NCBI GenBank assembly: GCA_903935335.1
Contig: CAIZRG010000056.1
Coordinates: 1 to 60,676 of the forward strand
DNA from: Oligoflexia bacterium
GTDB lineage: Bacteria > Bdellovibrionota > UBA1018
Length of the DNA stretch: 60,676 nucleotides
Direction of reading: 5' to 3'
The notes under the pieces are model-generated. The model saw only the letters and a program-made list of their open reading frames with translations. It was not told the origin of the DNA and ran no database searches. Positions within the stretch are counted from its first letter, which is position 1. Every line of letters begins with the position of its first letter. This document shows, one piece after another, positions 46,257 through 55,260 of this stretch. A program made the translations under genes and the position numbers.

Positions 46257-46406
46257 TTACTCTTCCTCGCTCATTCGATAAATAGCCACTGAAGCTGGTT
46301 CAGAAGCTGCAGATACAGATTCTTTTAGATTTCTTTGAGCTGTTGAATTTGGCTTTGGCTTTTCCTGAAAGACAAAGCCTAAAGAGCGCTCTCCCATCGT
46401 AGCCAT
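46257..46406 (-). CDS. Possible small protein in the ettA-lipase spacer
   Basis: 49 residues: MATMGERSLGFVFQEK, then a Pro/Asn/Ser stretch and an acidic end EEE. It is the only open frame found in the 338-bp spacer 46146-46483, the rest being AT-rich. AGGA is adjacent to the first ATG and would fit better for the second (three codons in). No family is recognised, and it could be chance. Confidence 0.3.
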   Translation of the reverse strand: MATMGERSLGFVFQEKPKPNSTAQRNLKESVSAASEPASVAIYRMSEEE

Positions 46407-46483
46407 TCCTGATAGCTACATGCTACAGAATTAACACTTCTTTAAGCATTGATCACGATCAATATGAACACGCCCCCAAAATT

Positions 46484-48169
46484 TTAATGATGAACTAACT
46501 TTTTAAACTTAACCCGATGAGGTTGAATAGACTCTGCCCCAAGCCTCTTTTTTTTATCTTCTTCGTACTCCTGGAAGTTACCTTCAAACATCACGACACG
46601 ACTATCCCCTTCAAAGGCTAGAATGTGAGTACAAATACGGTCGAGAAACCATCGGTCATGGCTAATCACCAAAGCACAACCAGCGTATTGAGCTAAAGCT
46701 TCTTCTAAGGCTCTCAAAGTGTTCACATCCAAATCATTGGTTGGTTCATCCAGAAGTAAAACATTGCCACCAGCTTTTAAAATCTTCGCTAGATGGACTC
46801 GATTTCTCTCTCCACCAGAGAGCACCCCTACTTTTTTCTGCTGATCTGAACCTGTAAAATTAAAGCGAGCACAATAAGCTCGAGACTGCACTTCACGGTT
46901 CCCAAGAAGAAGGGTCTCATTTTTACCATCAGAAATTTCTTCCCAAACCGTTTTATTAGGATCCAAAACCTCTCTCGACTGATCTACATAGGCTAACTTA
47001 ACTGTCTCTCCTACTCGAATCGAACCTTGATCAGGTTTTTCTTGCCCGGTCATCAATCGAAAAAGAGTCGTTTTGCCTGCACCATTTCCTCCAATAATTC
47101 CAACTAAACTCCCAGGAGGAATATTAAAAGAAAGATCTTCAAACAAAACTTTATCGCCATACGACTTTGTTAAGCGATTGGCTTCAATGACCAACTGACC
47201 CAGCCTTGGCCCCGAAGGAATATAAATTTCCATTTCATCTACTTTGTCCGGTCGATCCTCAGCCAAAAGCTTTTCGTAAGCACTGACTCTGGCTTTGCTT
47301 TTAGCTTGACGAGCCCTTGGACTCATCCGAATCCATTCCAACTCTCGCTCCAAAGTTTTTTGCCGTTTAGTCTCCTGCTTTTCTTCTAAAACAAGACGCT
47401 TTTGCTTCTGCTCCAGCCAGGAAGAATAATTCCCTTCCCAGGGAATCCCATAGCCCCGATCTAATTCTAAAATCCATCCTGCGATATTATCTAAAAAATA
47501 CCGATCATGAGTCACAGCGACTACTGTGCCTGAATAGCTTTTTAGGAACTGCTCAAGCCAAGCAACCGATTCAGCATCTAAATGATTAGTAGGCTCATCC
47601 AGCAATAAAATATCAGGTTTTTTCAGTAAAAGCTGACAAAGAGCCACTCGCCTGCGTTCCCCCCCCGATAAGTGCTTCACCAGGGAATCTGCTAAAGGAA
47701 GCCTGAGTGCATCCATCGCCACGTCTAAAGTCCGATCCAAATCCCATCCATTGGCATGTTCAATCTTTTCTTGAACATCCGCCTGCTCCAACAAGAGCTT
47801 TTCCATCCGTTTTGGATCTAAGTCAGGATGAGCAAACTCCAAATTGATCTCTTCAAAGCGCTTCAGCCACTGAACCAAAGGCCCTAGACCCTCCTGAACA
47901 TTCTCTCTCACCGTCTTAGAATCATCAAGCTTAGGTTCTTGTGCAAGATATCCCACCGTAATTCCATCCCCGGGACGAGCATCACCATTAAAGTTTTTTT
48001 CTTCACCGGCCATAATTTTTAGCAAAGTTGACTTTCCTGAGCCGTTCAGACCTAAAACTCCAATTTTTGCTCCATAATAAAAAGACAAGTAAATATCCCG
48101 CAGAACTTGCTTATTCGGAGGATAGATTTTCCCCACACCTTGCATCGAAAACGCGAATTTTTGAGCCAT
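46484..48169 (-). CDS. ettA: Energy-dependent translational throttle protein EttA (ABC-F ATPase)
   Basis: 561 residues from the ATG at 48169, matching the family start [18 protein letters not shown]; a further 20 codons are open upstream. EttA binds the ribosomal E site and gates the first step of elongation by ATP/ADP. Two ABC domains: [21 protein letters not shown] and [10 protein letters not shown], then [20 protein letters not shown] and [10 protein letters not shown]. The inter-domain linker [14 protein letters not shown] is the EttA-type tRNA-binding region. The disrupted secreted-protein gene ends 11 bp upstream on the same strand. Confidence 0.95.
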   Translation of the reverse strand: MAQKFAFSMQGVGKIYPPNKQVLRDIYLSFYYGAKIGVLGLNGSGKSTLLKIMAGEEKNFNGDARPGDGITVGYLAQEPKLDDSKTVRENVQEGLGPLVQWLKRFEEINLEFAHPDLDPKRMEKLLLEQADVQEKIEHANGWDLDRTLDVAMDALRLPLADSLVKHLSGGERRRVALCQLLLKKPDILLLDEPTNHLDAESVAWLEQFLKSYSGTVVAVTHDRYFLDNIAGWILELDRGYGIPWEGNYSSWLEQKQKRLVLEEKQETKRQKTLERELEWIRMSPRARQAKSKARVSAYEKLLAEDRPDKVDEMEIYIPSGPRLGQLVIEANRLTKSYGDKVLFEDLSFNIPPGSLVGIIGGNGAGKTTLFRLMTGQEKPDQGSIRVGETVKLAYVDQSREVLDPNKTVWEEISDGKNETLLLGNREVQSRAYCARFNFTGSDQQKKVGVLSGGERNRVHLAKILKAGGNVLLLDEPTNDLDVNTLRALEEALAQYAGCALVISHDRWFLDRICTHILAFEGDSRVVMFEGNFQEYEEDKKKRLGAESIQPHRVKFKKLVHH

Positions 48170-48180
48170 GGTTCGCAATA

Positions 48181-48337
48181 TTACTCTGAACCAGAAGTTT
48201 CTGCAATCCCTTCTATTAAAAGTGGACATAAAGCAAGCTGTGAATCGTTTAACACAGGCTCAGATGGGAGATCTTCGAAGGCATCATTGTGCAGTACAGC
48301 AGACAGCAAATTCTCCTCTTCAACTGGAGGGATGTCA
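48181..48337 (-). pseudogene. Detached 3' end of the secreted protein gene
   Basis: This frame would continue the preceding secreted protein if one copy of a 19-bp tandem duplication (48324-48361) were removed: after STDDIPP it reads VEEENLLSAVLHNDAFEDLP and on to SGSE at a TAA at 48181. The joined gene would be 245 residues, and the total length minus 19 is divisible by three. In the present sequence this part has no start of its own that looks used. Confidence 0.7.
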
Positions 48338-48361
48338 TCGGTCTGGAGGGATGTCATCGGT
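48324..48361. repeat. 19-bp perfect tandem duplication
   Basis: ctggagggatgtcatcggt occurs twice in immediate succession (48324-48342, 48343-48361). Nineteen is not a multiple of three, so it causes a frameshift in the secreted-protein gene on the minus strand. Confidence 0.95.
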
Positions 48362-48937
48362 CGAGCTCGAAAGCTCACTCACCGCATAAGGAGCACGTCC
48401 ACTTTTTCTGGGTAATTCCAAATCACTCTTCTCTTTTATTCCGCTCATTAACTGATCTCTAATATTATTCAATCTCTGAAACTCACTACTACTTAAACTG
48501 CAATACTTAAGATAAGCGAAAGCATCACAATCATTATTTGCAACATAAATAATTGCTGCAAAAGAAGCTTTGTAATCACGGTTTTTTTCATTATTATAAT
48601 AATCTTTAGCTATTTCGATATATTGCTCATTCTCCATCAAGATTCTTGCTGCTTTTCGAATTAACCCATCAACCCTTGCATCACTTTTTGATCTAGAATC
48701 CAAGTCATATATATCTGAATAAACTGAATGCAATTTTGAAAAATTTTGATTATCTTTATATGAATAATAGTGAGAGCTACTGCTTGTAGAATTAGAATTA
48801 TCATTCTCTTTTTTATGAGATCCAATACTCAGGCATTCACATAAGTTTCCTGAAAACACTGAAGGAGAAAAAATAAAAAAACTTAAATAAATTATTTTTA
48901 ATTTTTTTAATCTTAATTGATTAATAAAAATAAACAT
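48335..48937 (-). CDS. Secreted protein of unknown function, truncated by duplication
   Basis: 200 residues from the ATG at 48937; the frame is open to 49135, but the start at 48937 opens with a fitting signal peptide (LKKLKIIYLSFFIFSPSVFSG). The mature part begins with a Cys pair (NLCECLSIGSHKKE), then a Ser/Tyr/Asn-rich stretch and helices (DGLIRKAARILMENEQYIEIAKDYYNNE). No family recognised. It ends early in STDDIPPDR because of a 19-bp tandem duplication; the lost 3' part continues in another frame. The codon use is AT-rich like the lipase and OTU-like genes. No good ribosome site is seen. Confidence 0.6.
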   Translation of the reverse strand: MFIFINQLRLKKLKIIYLSFFIFSPSVFSGNLCECLSIGSHKKENDNSNSTSSSSHYYSYKDNQNFSKLHSVYSDIYDLDSRSKSDARVDGLIRKAARILMENEQYIEIAKDYYNNEKNRDYKASFAAIIYVANNDCDAFAYLKYCSLSSSEFQRLNNIRDQLMSGIKEKSDLELPRKSGRAPYAVSELSSSTDDIPPDR

Positions 48938-49127
48938 AAAATATAGATCGGAAATAAAATAATTAGATTTATGTACTAATAAAATAGACCCTTTCTTTTT
49001 ACAATGCTGTGCGTTAAAGGTTACTGAACTGTTGATATTCAGCTGGAAACAGCTCGAAAAACCTGGATATAAATTTGACAAACTTATAATAACCTTTAAG
49101 AATTGAAGCAGCGAGGTTAAAATCTCT

Positions 49128-50645
49128 ATGAGCACTGGGTTCCGAAGTCTTTTTAGTCCTGACTTTCAAAAAATAGCTATTTATCTACACTTGATGTTTT
49201 TGCTTTTGCCTATAGCTCAAGCCTCTGATTTTTTAAAGCTTGAGGATTATTTAGCACAAGTGAAACATGAGCATCTGGGCTTTCAAGGATCCATGGCGCG
49301 ATCCCAAGGAGGAGAACTCCGATCCCAAGAAGGAAAAACTCTCTTAGCTCCAACAGCATTCACTCAAATTCAATACACTCAAGATGGGCGCATTACACCC
49401 GGCTCTTTCATTGGGTATGATCATCAAAAAATCAAAACTTTTTCTTTTGGGGTCAGCCAGCTTACTTCATTTGGGCTTCAAGCCAAGCTCCATTATGACA
49501 TCGTATCTCAGTCTTATATTCGCCCCGTTCTACTCTTCCCTGGCTTTGACCTAAACTCGAGCTTTATCCGAACTTCTTCCGCCTACGCTTCTCCGGTTTT
49601 GGAACTCACGCAAAGTCTGTGGAGCAACGGCTGGGGGAGCTCAACTCGTGCGACTCAAGAGCAAATTGAATCTCAAGCTCTGGCCTCCAGTTACAATGCA
49701 CGATTTGCAGCCAGGAGTGAGCTTACTCAAGCAGAAATCTATTACTGGAACCTGGCCCTCGCACGACAAAATGTTTTTGTTCAAACTGAAGCTTTAGATC
49801 GGGCACAAAAAATCTATTCTTGGAGTGTTCGTCGAGTCAAACTGCATTTAGCTGATCAGTCAGATGCGATGCAAGCAGAAGCTCTTCTTCAAACTCGAGA
49901 GCTCGATTTAATGACAGCAAAAGACTTAGCTCGAAATGCTGCTCGCTCTTTTAATTCTCTGAGGCATCTTGACTCAGATGATGTCAAAGAAATTTTAGCT
50001 ACCCTCGATGCACAAACACTTAAGAGTATCGAGCTTCCTACTCGAGCTTCTATGAGAGACGATGTGAAAGCCGCTGAACAAAACACTAAAAGTGCCATTG
50101 CAGCCGCCAAGATCGCAATTGAAAAAAATAAACCCACATTAGACGTCTTTGCCAACTTAACCTTGAATGGACAACCCAGTTCCTCCTTAGGGGTTCTCAA
50201 TGGGTATCTTCCCTACACAGACTTATCGGACGCTATGAGTTCTTCTTTTTCATTCAATCGTCCTACAGCAGCGGTAGGACTTAAATTCTCTCTCCCTCTG
50301 GATCTTTCAACACTTTCCAAAAGTCAGAAGGGCTGGCAACAAGAGCGCCAAGCAGCCGAACTCCTCTTGGATCAAAAATTATTTGAACAGGAACAAGCTT
50401 GGAAGGAGCTTCAGCAAAGCTTAAATGAAACAAGAAAGCGTCTGATTATTTCTCAAAAGCTAGAAGTCATTCAAGAATCAAAACTTAAAAATGAACGAAA
50501 GCGACTCCAAAGTGGACGAACAACCACCTACCAAGTCCTTTTATTTGAAGAAGATTTTTTACTCTCTCAACTGGGTCGCATCCGAGAACAAGCAAAACTA
50601 CTGACCCTCATTGCTCAAATGAAGCTATTTGGAGAATCCTCATGA
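49128..50645 (+). CDS. TolC-family outer-membrane efflux protein
   Basis: 505 residues. The N-terminal signal (KIAIYLHLMFLLLPIAQAS) is followed by long coiled-coil helices, e.g. AARSELTQAEIYYWNLALARQNVFVQTEALDRAQ and QESKLKNERKRLQSGRTTTYQVL, with the two-fold internal repeat of TolC channels and intervening strand regions (TFSFGVSQLTSFGLQAKLHYD). It should form an outer-membrane exit duct. It overlaps the RND gene by 4 bp (ATGA) and so is co-translated with it. A GAGG lies 12 bp before the ATG. Confidence 0.85.
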   Translation: MSTGFRSLFSPDFQKIAIYLHLMFLLLPIAQASDFLKLEDYLAQVKHEHLGFQGSMARSQGGELRSQEGKTLLAPTAFTQIQYTQDGRITPGSFIGYDHQKIKTFSFGVSQLTSFGLQAKLHYDIVSQSYIRPVLLFPGFDLNSSFIRTSSAYASPVLELTQSLWSNGWGSSTRATQEQIESQALASSYNARFAARSELTQAEIYYWNLALARQNVFVQTEALDRAQKIYSWSVRRVKLHLADQSDAMQAEALLQTRELDLMTAKDLARNAARSFNSLRHLDSDDVKEILATLDAQTLKSIELPTRASMRDDVKAAEQNTKSAIAAAKIAIEKNKPTLDVFANLTLNGQPSSSLGVLNGYLPYTDLSDAMSSSFSFNRPTAAVGLKFSLPLDLSTLSKSQKGWQQERQAAELLLDQKLFEQEQAWKELQQSLNETRKRLIISQKLEVIQESKLKNERKRLQSGRTTTYQVLLFEEDFLLSQLGRIREQAKLLTLIAQMKLFGESS

Positions 50646-53600
50646 GTTTAGCAGAGCTTTCAATCAAAAGACCTACGTTTATCTCTTGTCTCGTTTTAGT
50701 CATGCTAGCTGTTGGCACTCTTTGCATGAAAAGAATGGGGGTTGATCTATTCCCTGATGTGACCTTTCCAGTGATCACTGTAACCACTCCCTATCCAGGA
50801 GCTGGACCTCATGAAATTGAAACCCTCGTCAGCAAACCTCTTGAAGATGAAATCAGTACTCTTGCAGGAATTAAGAGACTCAAATCAGTCAGCTCAGAAG
50901 GATTCAGCCAGGTCATTGCAGAATTTACATTAGAGACTGATATTAAATTTGCTGAACAACAAATTAGAGACCGAGTCGGCTCTTCTAAGAGCAAACTACC
51001 TATCGATGTAAAAGAATCCATGATCCGGCGTATTGATCCTGCTGACCAGCCTGTTCTTATTTTAGCTCTAGACGCCCAACTTCCTGATTCGAAACTCTAT
51101 GATATTGCCGATGATGTCATTCGACCCAAACTAGAACAAGTCAGTCAAGTGGGTCTTGTTAAGATTTTAGGGGGAAGAAAACGAGAAATTCAAGTTACAC
51201 TGGATCGAACTCAACTCAAAGCCCATGAACTCTCTGTTACTTCCATCTTTAAGCAACTCAACGGAGCTGGAGAAAATATTCCAAACGGGAAGATCAACCT
51301 AGGGAATAAGGAAATTTCTTTTAGAACCTTGGGTGAATTTAAATCTTTAGATGATATTCGCAGAACTGTAGTGAACTTTTTTGGTAATGACATCCCTACC
51401 ACTTTGAGTGATGTAGGCACGGTCATTGATACTTTAGAAGATGAAAAAAATAGGGCTTTCATCAATGGGAAGAAAGCATTGTTTATTTCAGTATATCGAC
51501 AAACAGGAGCTAATACTATTGCTGTAGTTGATGCCATTCAAAAAAGAATTTCTTCTTTATCCATTGAGTTAGAACGTCAAGAAGGGAATCCTAAAATCAC
51601 TCTCATCCGTGATTCGAGTAAGTGGATTCGAGCCAACGTAGAAGATGTTCAAGAATCTATTTTGATTGGAATTTTTCTTGCTGTTATTGTTGTCTTCTTT
51701 TTTTTAGGTTCAGCACGCTCAACCCTCATTACAGGTCTAGCGCTTCCTAACTCCCTGATTGGGGCCTTTATCCTGATGGCTGCAGCAGGCTTTACAATTA
51801 ACATCATGACCCTCTTAGCCCTCAGTCTTTCAGTGGGTCTATTGATCGATGATGCAATCGTAGTTCGAGAAAATATCTTCAGGCATATCGAGATGGGTGA
51901 AACTCCAATCGAAGCTGCTCAAAAAGGGACTGCTGAAGTACGTCTTGCTGTCATCGCAACGACTTTAGCAGTCATTGCAGTATTTGGTCCTGTGGGCTTC
52001 CTTCAAGGAGTCGTTGGACAATTTTTTCGTCAATTCGGTCTTACGATCTGCTTTGCCATGGCGATCAGTCTTTTTGATGCTCTTACGATCGCCCCAATGC
52101 TTTCAGCTTATTTTGCAGGTTCTACTCATTCTGAAAAAAATCAGACTTCCCTCTGGGGTCAGACCATAGGCCGACTCCTGAGAGCTTTTGATCGCTTCCA
52201 AACCCATTTGGAAAATCAATATGAAAAAATTCTTCGATTTTCTCTCCAAAAACCACTGACTGTTTTAGGAAGCAGTTTGATGGTTTTTCTAGGGAGTTGT
52301 TCAGTCGTTGGATTTGTTCCCAAGACATTTCTACCTCCTCAAGATTCTGGGGAGTTTACACTGAGCCTTGAACTCCCTCCAGGAACTAATTTAGACTCCA
52401 TGAACAAGGTGGCTCAAAAAGCCGACGTTCTTCTTAGATCCAACCCAGAAGTTGAAGTCTCATCTCTTACGGTAGGAAATGAAACTGGAAAAGTAGAAAT
52501 TGCTGAATTCTATGTCAGACTCGTTCCTTCTAAAAATCGAAAACTCAATACCATTGAATTTAAAGAAAAGATCAGAAAACAAATGACTGCCTTTTCTTAT
52601 GCCAATCCCCAAGTCAAAGACTTTGATGCCGTTTCAGGAGGTCAAAGACCGTTTAACGTGAGCATCATCGGATTAGACCAAAAGGAGCTTGAAAGTGTAG
52701 CTACTCAAGCTTTTGAAATCATCCGAAAACATCCAGGCCTTAAGGACGTGGACCTTAATTTCCGACCTGGAAAGCCTGAGTTTCAGGTGGATCTCGATCC
52801 CAACTCTTCTAAATCTTTAGGTATTTCAACTCAAACCTTAGGACTTGAACTTCGAGCTCAAATTGAAGGACTCACTCCAGCTAAGTTCCGAGAGCTAGGA
52901 AGAGAATACGATGTCCGCGTCCGACTGAAAGAAGACCAAAGGAACCTCAAAGAAGGCTTTAAAAAAACCTATGTTCCCAATATGAATCAACACCTTATCC
53001 GATTAGCAGACGTTGCAAATCCGGTTGAAACAACTGGACCTGCAACCATCAACAGGCAAGACCGAGGACGATTCATCATGATTTCAGGAGATATTGCTCC
53101 AGGTGCCGGGATGGGAAACATCATGGCAGACGTAACCCATCTCTTTGAAAATGAAGTCAAACTCCCACTCGGGATGAAATACCTTTTTGTGGGTCAAGCA
53201 GAAAATTTCAAAGAACTTGCAGAAAGCATGGTCTTAGCCATTGGGTTTGGCACTCTTTTTATCTTCCTAGTCCTTTCCAGTCTTTATGAATCGTTTGTAA
53301 CCCCATTAACGATCATGCTAGCCTTGCCTCTTGCAATTTGTGGATCACTCTTTGCTCTTTTTCTCTCCCATCAGTCTTTAAATATTTTTTCTATGATTGG
53401 CTGTATCATGCTTTTAGGAGTCGCTACTAAAAATTCAATCTTACTGGTTGATTATGCCAATCAGCTCATCGAACAAGGACTCGATCGATCCAACGCAATG
53501 ATTCAAGCAGGTAAAACCCGTTTACGCCCCATTCTCATGACCACTATGGCTCTTATTGCAGGAACAGCTCCCGTGGCTCTTGGACTCAACGAAGCTTCTC

Positions 53601-53752
53601 GTCAAAGAACCAGCATGGGCATTGCCATTATCGGAGGCTTGATCAGCTCAACTATCTTAACTTTGGTAGTCATCCCAGCTGCCTTTTCCTATATTGATCG
53701 ATTCAGGCTTTGGAGTAAAAATCGACTCAGAAAACTTGTGTCAGCAGATTAA
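50642..53752 (+). CDS. RND efflux permease (AcrB/HAE1-like)
   Basis: 1,036 residues, full-length tripartite pump subunit with twelve predicted spans and two large periplasmic loops. It starts MSLAELSIKRPTFISCLVLVML. The proton-relay Asp pair is in GLLIDDAIVVREN and the Lys in GVATKNSILLVDYAN of span 10. Fits multidrug or lipid export driven by the proton gradient. The gene is linked directly to TolC; no periplasmic adaptor (MFP/HlyD type) gene is present on either side, which is unusual. Confidence 0.92.
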   Translation: MSLAELSIKRPTFISCLVLVMLAVGTLCMKRMGVDLFPDVTFPVITVTTPYPGAGPHEIETLVSKPLEDEISTLAGIKRLKSVSSEGFSQVIAEFTLETDIKFAEQQIRDRVGSSKSKLPIDVKESMIRRIDPADQPVLILALDAQLPDSKLYDIADDVIRPKLEQVSQVGLVKILGGRKREIQVTLDRTQLKAHELSVTSIFKQLNGAGENIPNGKINLGNKEISFRTLGEFKSLDDIRRTVVNFFGNDIPTTLSDVGTVIDTLEDEKNRAFINGKKALFISVYRQTGANTIAVVDAIQKRISSLSIELERQEGNPKITLIRDSSKWIRANVEDVQESILIGIFLAVIVVFFFLGSARSTLITGLALPNSLIGAFILMAAAGFTINIMTLLALSLSVGLLIDDAIVVRENIFRHIEMGETPIEAAQKGTAEVRLAVIATTLAVIAVFGPVGFLQGVVGQFFRQFGLTICFAMAISLFDALTIAPMLSAYFAGSTHSEKNQTSLWGQTIGRLLRAFDRFQTHLENQYEKILRFSLQKPLTVLGSSLMVFLGSCSVVGFVPKTFLPPQDSGEFTLSLELPPGTNLDSMNKVAQKADVLLRSNPEVEVSSLTVGNETGKVEIAEFYVRLVPSKNRKLNTIEFKEKIRKQMTAFSYANPQVKDFDAVSGGQRPFNVSIIGLDQKELESVATQAFEIIRKHPGLKDVDLNFRPGKPEFQVDLDPNSSKSLGISTQTLGLELRAQIEGLTPAKFRELGREYDVRVRLKEDQRNLKEGFKKTYVPNMNQHLIRLADVANPVETTGPATINRQDRGRFIMISGDIAPGAGMGNIMADVTHLFENEVKLPLGMKYLFVGQAENFKELAESMVLAIGFGTLFIFLVLSSLYESFVTPLTIMLALPLAICGSLFALFLSHQSLNIFSMIGCIMLLGVATKNSILLVDYANQLIEQGLDRSNAMIQAGKTRLRPILMTTMALIAGTAPVALGLNEASRQRTSMGIAIIGGLISSTILTLVVIPAAFSYIDRFRLWSKNRLRKLVSAD

Positions 53753-53797
53753 ATAAAATTGACTGATCTTACTTAAAAAAATAAAATTTATTGGTGA

Positions 53798-53980
53798 TCA
53801 GGGATCTAGCAACTCTCGGTGAAATTTAGCAGCATATTTTTCCTCTCCCCATTTTTCTTCATTCGAATGAGTAGCTAATTGCCAAATTTTTAGACAAATC
53901 TTAGACAAATCTATGATTATTAATCTTTTAAAGTTCAAACGCTTATCTCTAGCACAGGAATTGCAATTAAATCTTCTAAG
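53798..53980 (-). other. Possible coding remnant in the RND-OTU spacer
   Basis: In the 281-bp spacer the minus strand has a 60-codon open frame without ATG, ending WQLATHSNEEKWGEEKYAAK and then FHRELLDP. It includes a duplicated 11-bp element (ttagacaaatc on the plus strand) encoding a repeated Leu-Ser-Lys-Ile-Cys pattern. It may be a gene fragment; no family recognised, so support is weak. Confidence 0.25.
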
Positions 53981-54033
53981 CTACAGATGACAATAACAAC
54001 AGACTAGAATACAAAACGATAAAAGGTGAATTT

Positions 54034-55260
54034 ATGAGTAGGTATTTAATTATTTTTTATCTAATTTTTTTTGAATTTGGATTTTCAATAAATAGCTATG
54101 CTTTTACTAAAAGCGATAAGATCGATGTACTTCATCAAATTTTAGATATTCAAAGCACCCATCAAAATAAAGACAATAAAGAAATTCATGCAATAATAGA
54201 ATCATTAATAAACTCAATAAATAATAAAAAAAATATTCCAAAATTAAGTCTAAGAATTTATCAACGCACTCTTGAGAACCAACTTGAACTTCAAAAACAT
54301 GACCCAGACAATGATACCATTCAGATCATAGTCGACGCCTTGATTCGTCAGATTTTAAGGGTAAATTTAAAATATAGAAAAAATTTGAGAAACTTCATAA
54401 ATGATGAGGAAACATTTCAAAAATTTGTTAAATCAACAAAACCTAAAATACCTCAATGCGACTCTAGTCATGCGAATTTAATTGATGGATCGAGTCTTTC
54501 TGAGATTTTAAAAAAAATTGCAAGCCAAGTAGAAAAAAATGAAACCCCATCTTTAGCTTTCGAAGATAGTCTCAAAATCAAAGAAGATCGAGTTAAAAAT
54601 ATTTTTCAAAACAGAGGATATCATGTATCTTCATTCAATGACAGGTGGATCAGAAAAAACTATAGTACAATAGGTAACCCTAGACTAAATGAACCTGTAA
54701 AAAAATTTATTCAATATTGGAACAAAGGCGATGGTGATTGCGCTTTACACGGAATGAACAAAAATCGTATAAATTTTGTTAAGCTAATTAAAGATAAATT
54801 TAGAAAAGACCCACTTTTGAGAACAGATCTAAGAGATGGAGTTTATAATTACTGCATACATAATCATCTGAACCAATTAGAATGTGAAAATATTTTAGAT
54901 CCAAGTATGGATGAAAAAAATATGTATCATTTTGAAAAATACATCAAGAAACGTCTCATTAGTTCTAAAAAATATTTAAGTTTTGGCACCACTGGAAAAG
55001 ATAACAATATAGGCTCTCTAGCAGCAGCAGCAAGAGTATTTAAAGAGAATGTCCGTGTTTGGAAAAAAAGCACTGGTAGTCATTTAGAAAAAATATTTCA
55101 AGTAAAAAACAATTCACAAGAAAAATATATTGATTTACTTTACTCTGGAATGCATTTCGACCGTTTAATAGAAGAAAGAGATACTACTGAAAGACTAAAG
55201 TTTCTAGATAAGGAATTAGAATTTTTAAAAAGCTTAGATTCTAAGAAAAAAAGAATTTAG
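54034..55260 (+). CDS. Secreted OTU-like cysteine protease (candidate deubiquitinase)
   Basis: 408 residues. A signal peptide (about 1-23, IIFYLIFFEFGFSINSYA) precedes a helical N-terminal half rich in Asn, Lys and Ile. Residues about 225-385 resemble the OTU fold: KGDGDCALHGMNK with Asp233 and Cys236 (OTU consensus D-G-N/D-C-L/A), SLAAAARVFKENVRVW as the middle strand, and YSGMHFDRL with His374 as the likely catalytic His. OTU enzymes cleave ubiquitin, so a bacterial one is expected to act inside a eukaryote. It is AT-rich and has no homologous neighbours. Family call by motif only. Confidence 0.65.
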   Translation: MSRYLIIFYLIFFEFGFSINSYAFTKSDKIDVLHQILDIQSTHQNKDNKEIHAIIESLINSINNKKNIPKLSLRIYQRTLENQLELQKHDPDNDTIQIIVDALIRQILRVNLKYRKNLRNFINDEETFQKFVKSTKPKIPQCDSSHANLIDGSSLSEILKKIASQVEKNETPSLAFEDSLKIKEDRVKNIFQNRGYHVSSFNDRWIRKNYSTIGNPRLNEPVKKFIQYWNKGDGDCALHGMNKNRINFVKLIKDKFRKDPLLRTDLRDGVYNYCIHNHLNQLECENILDPSMDEKNMYHFEKYIKKRLISSKKYLSFGTTGKDNNIGSLAAAARVFKENVRVWKKSTGSHLEKIFQVKNNSQEKYIDLLYSGMHFDRLIEERDTTERLKFLDKELEFLKSLDSKKKRI

